Shown in pieces: positions 7,407 through 8,407 of a DNA stretch of 8,407 bases. The notes below the pieces were generated by a model. The model saw only the letters and a list, made by a program, of their open reading frames with translations, ran no database searches and was not told the DNA's origin. How positions within the stretch are numbered: the stretch's first letter is position 1; each line of letters opens with the position of its first letter. Made by a program: the position numbers and the translations under genes. Source of the stretch: Bacillota bacterium (GTDB taxonomy: Bacteria; Bacillota_A; Clostridia; Lachnospirales; Bianqueaceae). The stretch is taken from the NCBI GenBank assembly GCA_017420625.1, contig JAFOIR010000178.1:1-8407 (forward strand). The letters run 5' to 3'.

Positions 7407-8407
7407 ATGAAATTAAGTGAATTAAAGCCTGGCGAGAGCGCAAAACTTTCCCACATCGGGGGAGAAGGAGCGCTCCGCCAGCATTTTCTGGATATGGGAC
7501 TCATCCCGGAAGCCGTCGTCACGCTGATGAAGCTGGCACCGATGGGCGATCCCATGGAGCTGAGAGTACATGGATATGAGCTGACGCTACGTCTGGCGGA
7601 TGCTGAAAATATCGAGATCGAGAAAATCGACGCTCCGGAACAGATGGAGGCCGAGAAGAAGGAACGCCGCAAGAAACGGGCCCATCCGGGTCTTGGTGAG
7701 GAAGGCAAGTTCCACCCGAAGGGAAGCGGCGATCCGCTGCCGGAGGGAACGACCCTCTCCTTTGCGCTGGTGGGCAACCAGAACAGCGGAAAGACCACGC
7801 TTTTCAATCAGCTGACCGGCGCGAATCAGCACGTAGGAAACTTCCCGGGTGTAACGGTCGACCGCAAGGACGGCGTCATCCGTGGGCATGCTGATACGCT
7901 GATCACGGATCTTCCCGGCATCTATTCGATGTCGCCCTATTCAAGCGAGGAGCTTGTCTCCCGTAATTTCGTACTGGATGACAAGCCGAAAGCGATCATC
8001 AACATTGTCGATGCGACCAACATCGAGCGCAACCTCTATCTGACCATGCAGCTTCTGGAGATGAACATCCCCATGACCGTTGCACTCAACATGATGGATG
8101 AAATGACGGGCAACGGCGGCGTCGTCGATGTCAACGCCATGGAGGAAATGCTCGGGGTCCCGGTGGTACCCATCTCCGCTGCCAAGAACGAAGGCGTGGA
8201 CGAGCTCGTGCGCCATGCGGTCCATATCGCGAAATACCAGGAAAAGCCGCTGAAGCAGGACTTCTGCGGGATCGAAGATCACGGCGGCGCCGTGCACCGC
8301 GCGCTTCATGCCGTGATCCATCTGATCCAGGATCATGCGGACCGAGCCGAGCTTCCAGTCCGGTTTGCCGCGAGCAAACTGCTGGAGGGCGACAAGCTCA
8401 TCGAAGA
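7407..8407 (+). CDS. feoB: FeoA-FeoB fusion, ferrous iron transporter, 3' end missing
   Basis: The first 333 codons of a fused Fe(II) transporter; the gene runs off the window. Residues 1-75 are a FeoA-type SH3-like domain (MGLIPEAVV at 30-38, APMGDP at 44-49, then GYELTLRLADAENI). A charged linker (about 76-115, rich in Lys, Arg and Glu) leads to the FeoB G-protein domain: G1 GNQNSGKTT (123-131), G2 with the GNFPGVTVDR segment (144-153), G3 DLPG (168-171), G4 NMMD (228-231) and G5 ISAAK (256-260). The membrane domain that forms the Fe(II) pathway would lie beyond the window. A helical segment after G5, from about residue 265, begins the guanine-dissociation-inhibitor-like region. The ATG at 7407 fits the FeoA start; an ATG five bases earlier stops after two codons. 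The ribosome binding site is weak (TAGG at 7398-7401). The gene lies 25 bases after GH2 and may be read from the same transcript. In many bacteria feo genes are controlled by Fur, but I see no clear Fur box here. Confidence 0.93.
   Translation, partial: MKLSELKPGESAKLSHIGGEGALRQHFLDMGLIPEAVVTLMKLAPMGDPMELRVHGYELTLRLADAENIEIEKIDAPEQMEAEKKERRKKRAHPGLGEEGKFHPKGSGDPLPEGTTLSFALVGNQNSGKTTLFNQLTGANQHVGNFPGVTVDRKDGVIRGHADTLITDLPGIYSMSPYSSEELVSRNFVLDDKPKAIINIVDATNIERNLYLTMQLLEMNIPMTVALNMMDEMTGNGGVVDVNAMEEMLGVPVVPISAAKNEGVDELVRHAVHIAKYQEKPLKQDFCGIEDHGGAVHRALHAVIHLIQDHADRAELPVRFAASKLLEGDKLIE

Noticed and set aside
6287..7807. Minus-strand open frame (506 residues) opposite the end of GH2 and the start of feoA-feoB
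   Set aside because: It spans two well-supported plus-strand genes. It is aligned with GH2 codons and shows low-complexity Ser/Pro/Phe-rich sequence over the feo part, with no recognisable domain.

Overview
The window looks like an ordinary chromosomal stretch from a moderately GC-rich, probably anaerobic or gut-type Bacillota (Firmicutes). The evidence is strong AGGAGG-type ribosome binding sites, a FeoA-FeoB fusion, a UMF1-type transporter, an M32 carboxypeptidase, and a GH2 enzyme of a kind I associate with clostridia and erysipelotrichs. I cannot place it to genus. I see no RNA genes, insertion sequences, CRISPR arrays, phage genes or attachment sites. Coding density is very high; the only real intergenic region is the 192-base divergent promoter region at 4805-4996.

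Layout: (1) 1-671, plus strand: the 3' part of a ThuA-like gene whose start lies before the window. (2) 668-4804, minus strand: three genes in one direction with short gaps, reading from right to left as M32 metallocarboxypeptidase, alpha/beta-hydrolase esterase, UMF1-family MFS transporter. The gaps are 47 and 37 bases and each gene has its own Shine-Dalgarno site, so this is probably one operon. Its last stop codon overlaps the ThuA stop codon on the other strand. (3) 4805-4996: divergent promoters for the M32 operon (minus) and the GH2 gene (plus), with a short repeated motif near both. (4) 4997-7381, plus strand: a complete GH2 glycosidase. (5) 7407 to the window end, plus strand: the first 333 codons of a fused FeoA-FeoB ferrous iron transporter, only 25 bases after GH2.

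How the genes may work together is inference. ThuA-like protein, GH2 glycosidase, carbohydrate-esterase-like hydrolase and an MFS permease are a plausible small-scale set for taking up and trimming substituted glycosides or glycopeptide fragments in the cytoplasm, since none of the soluble enzymes shows a signal peptide. The M32 peptidase would deal with peptides. The iron transporter has no obvious link and may only be a neighbour. No feature here clearly amounts to a new system. The points most worth a second look are the Met-rich insert between the two catalytic glutamates of the GH2 enzyme, the repeated CTTGWTGAT motif in the divergent promoter region, and the extremely tight gene junctions.
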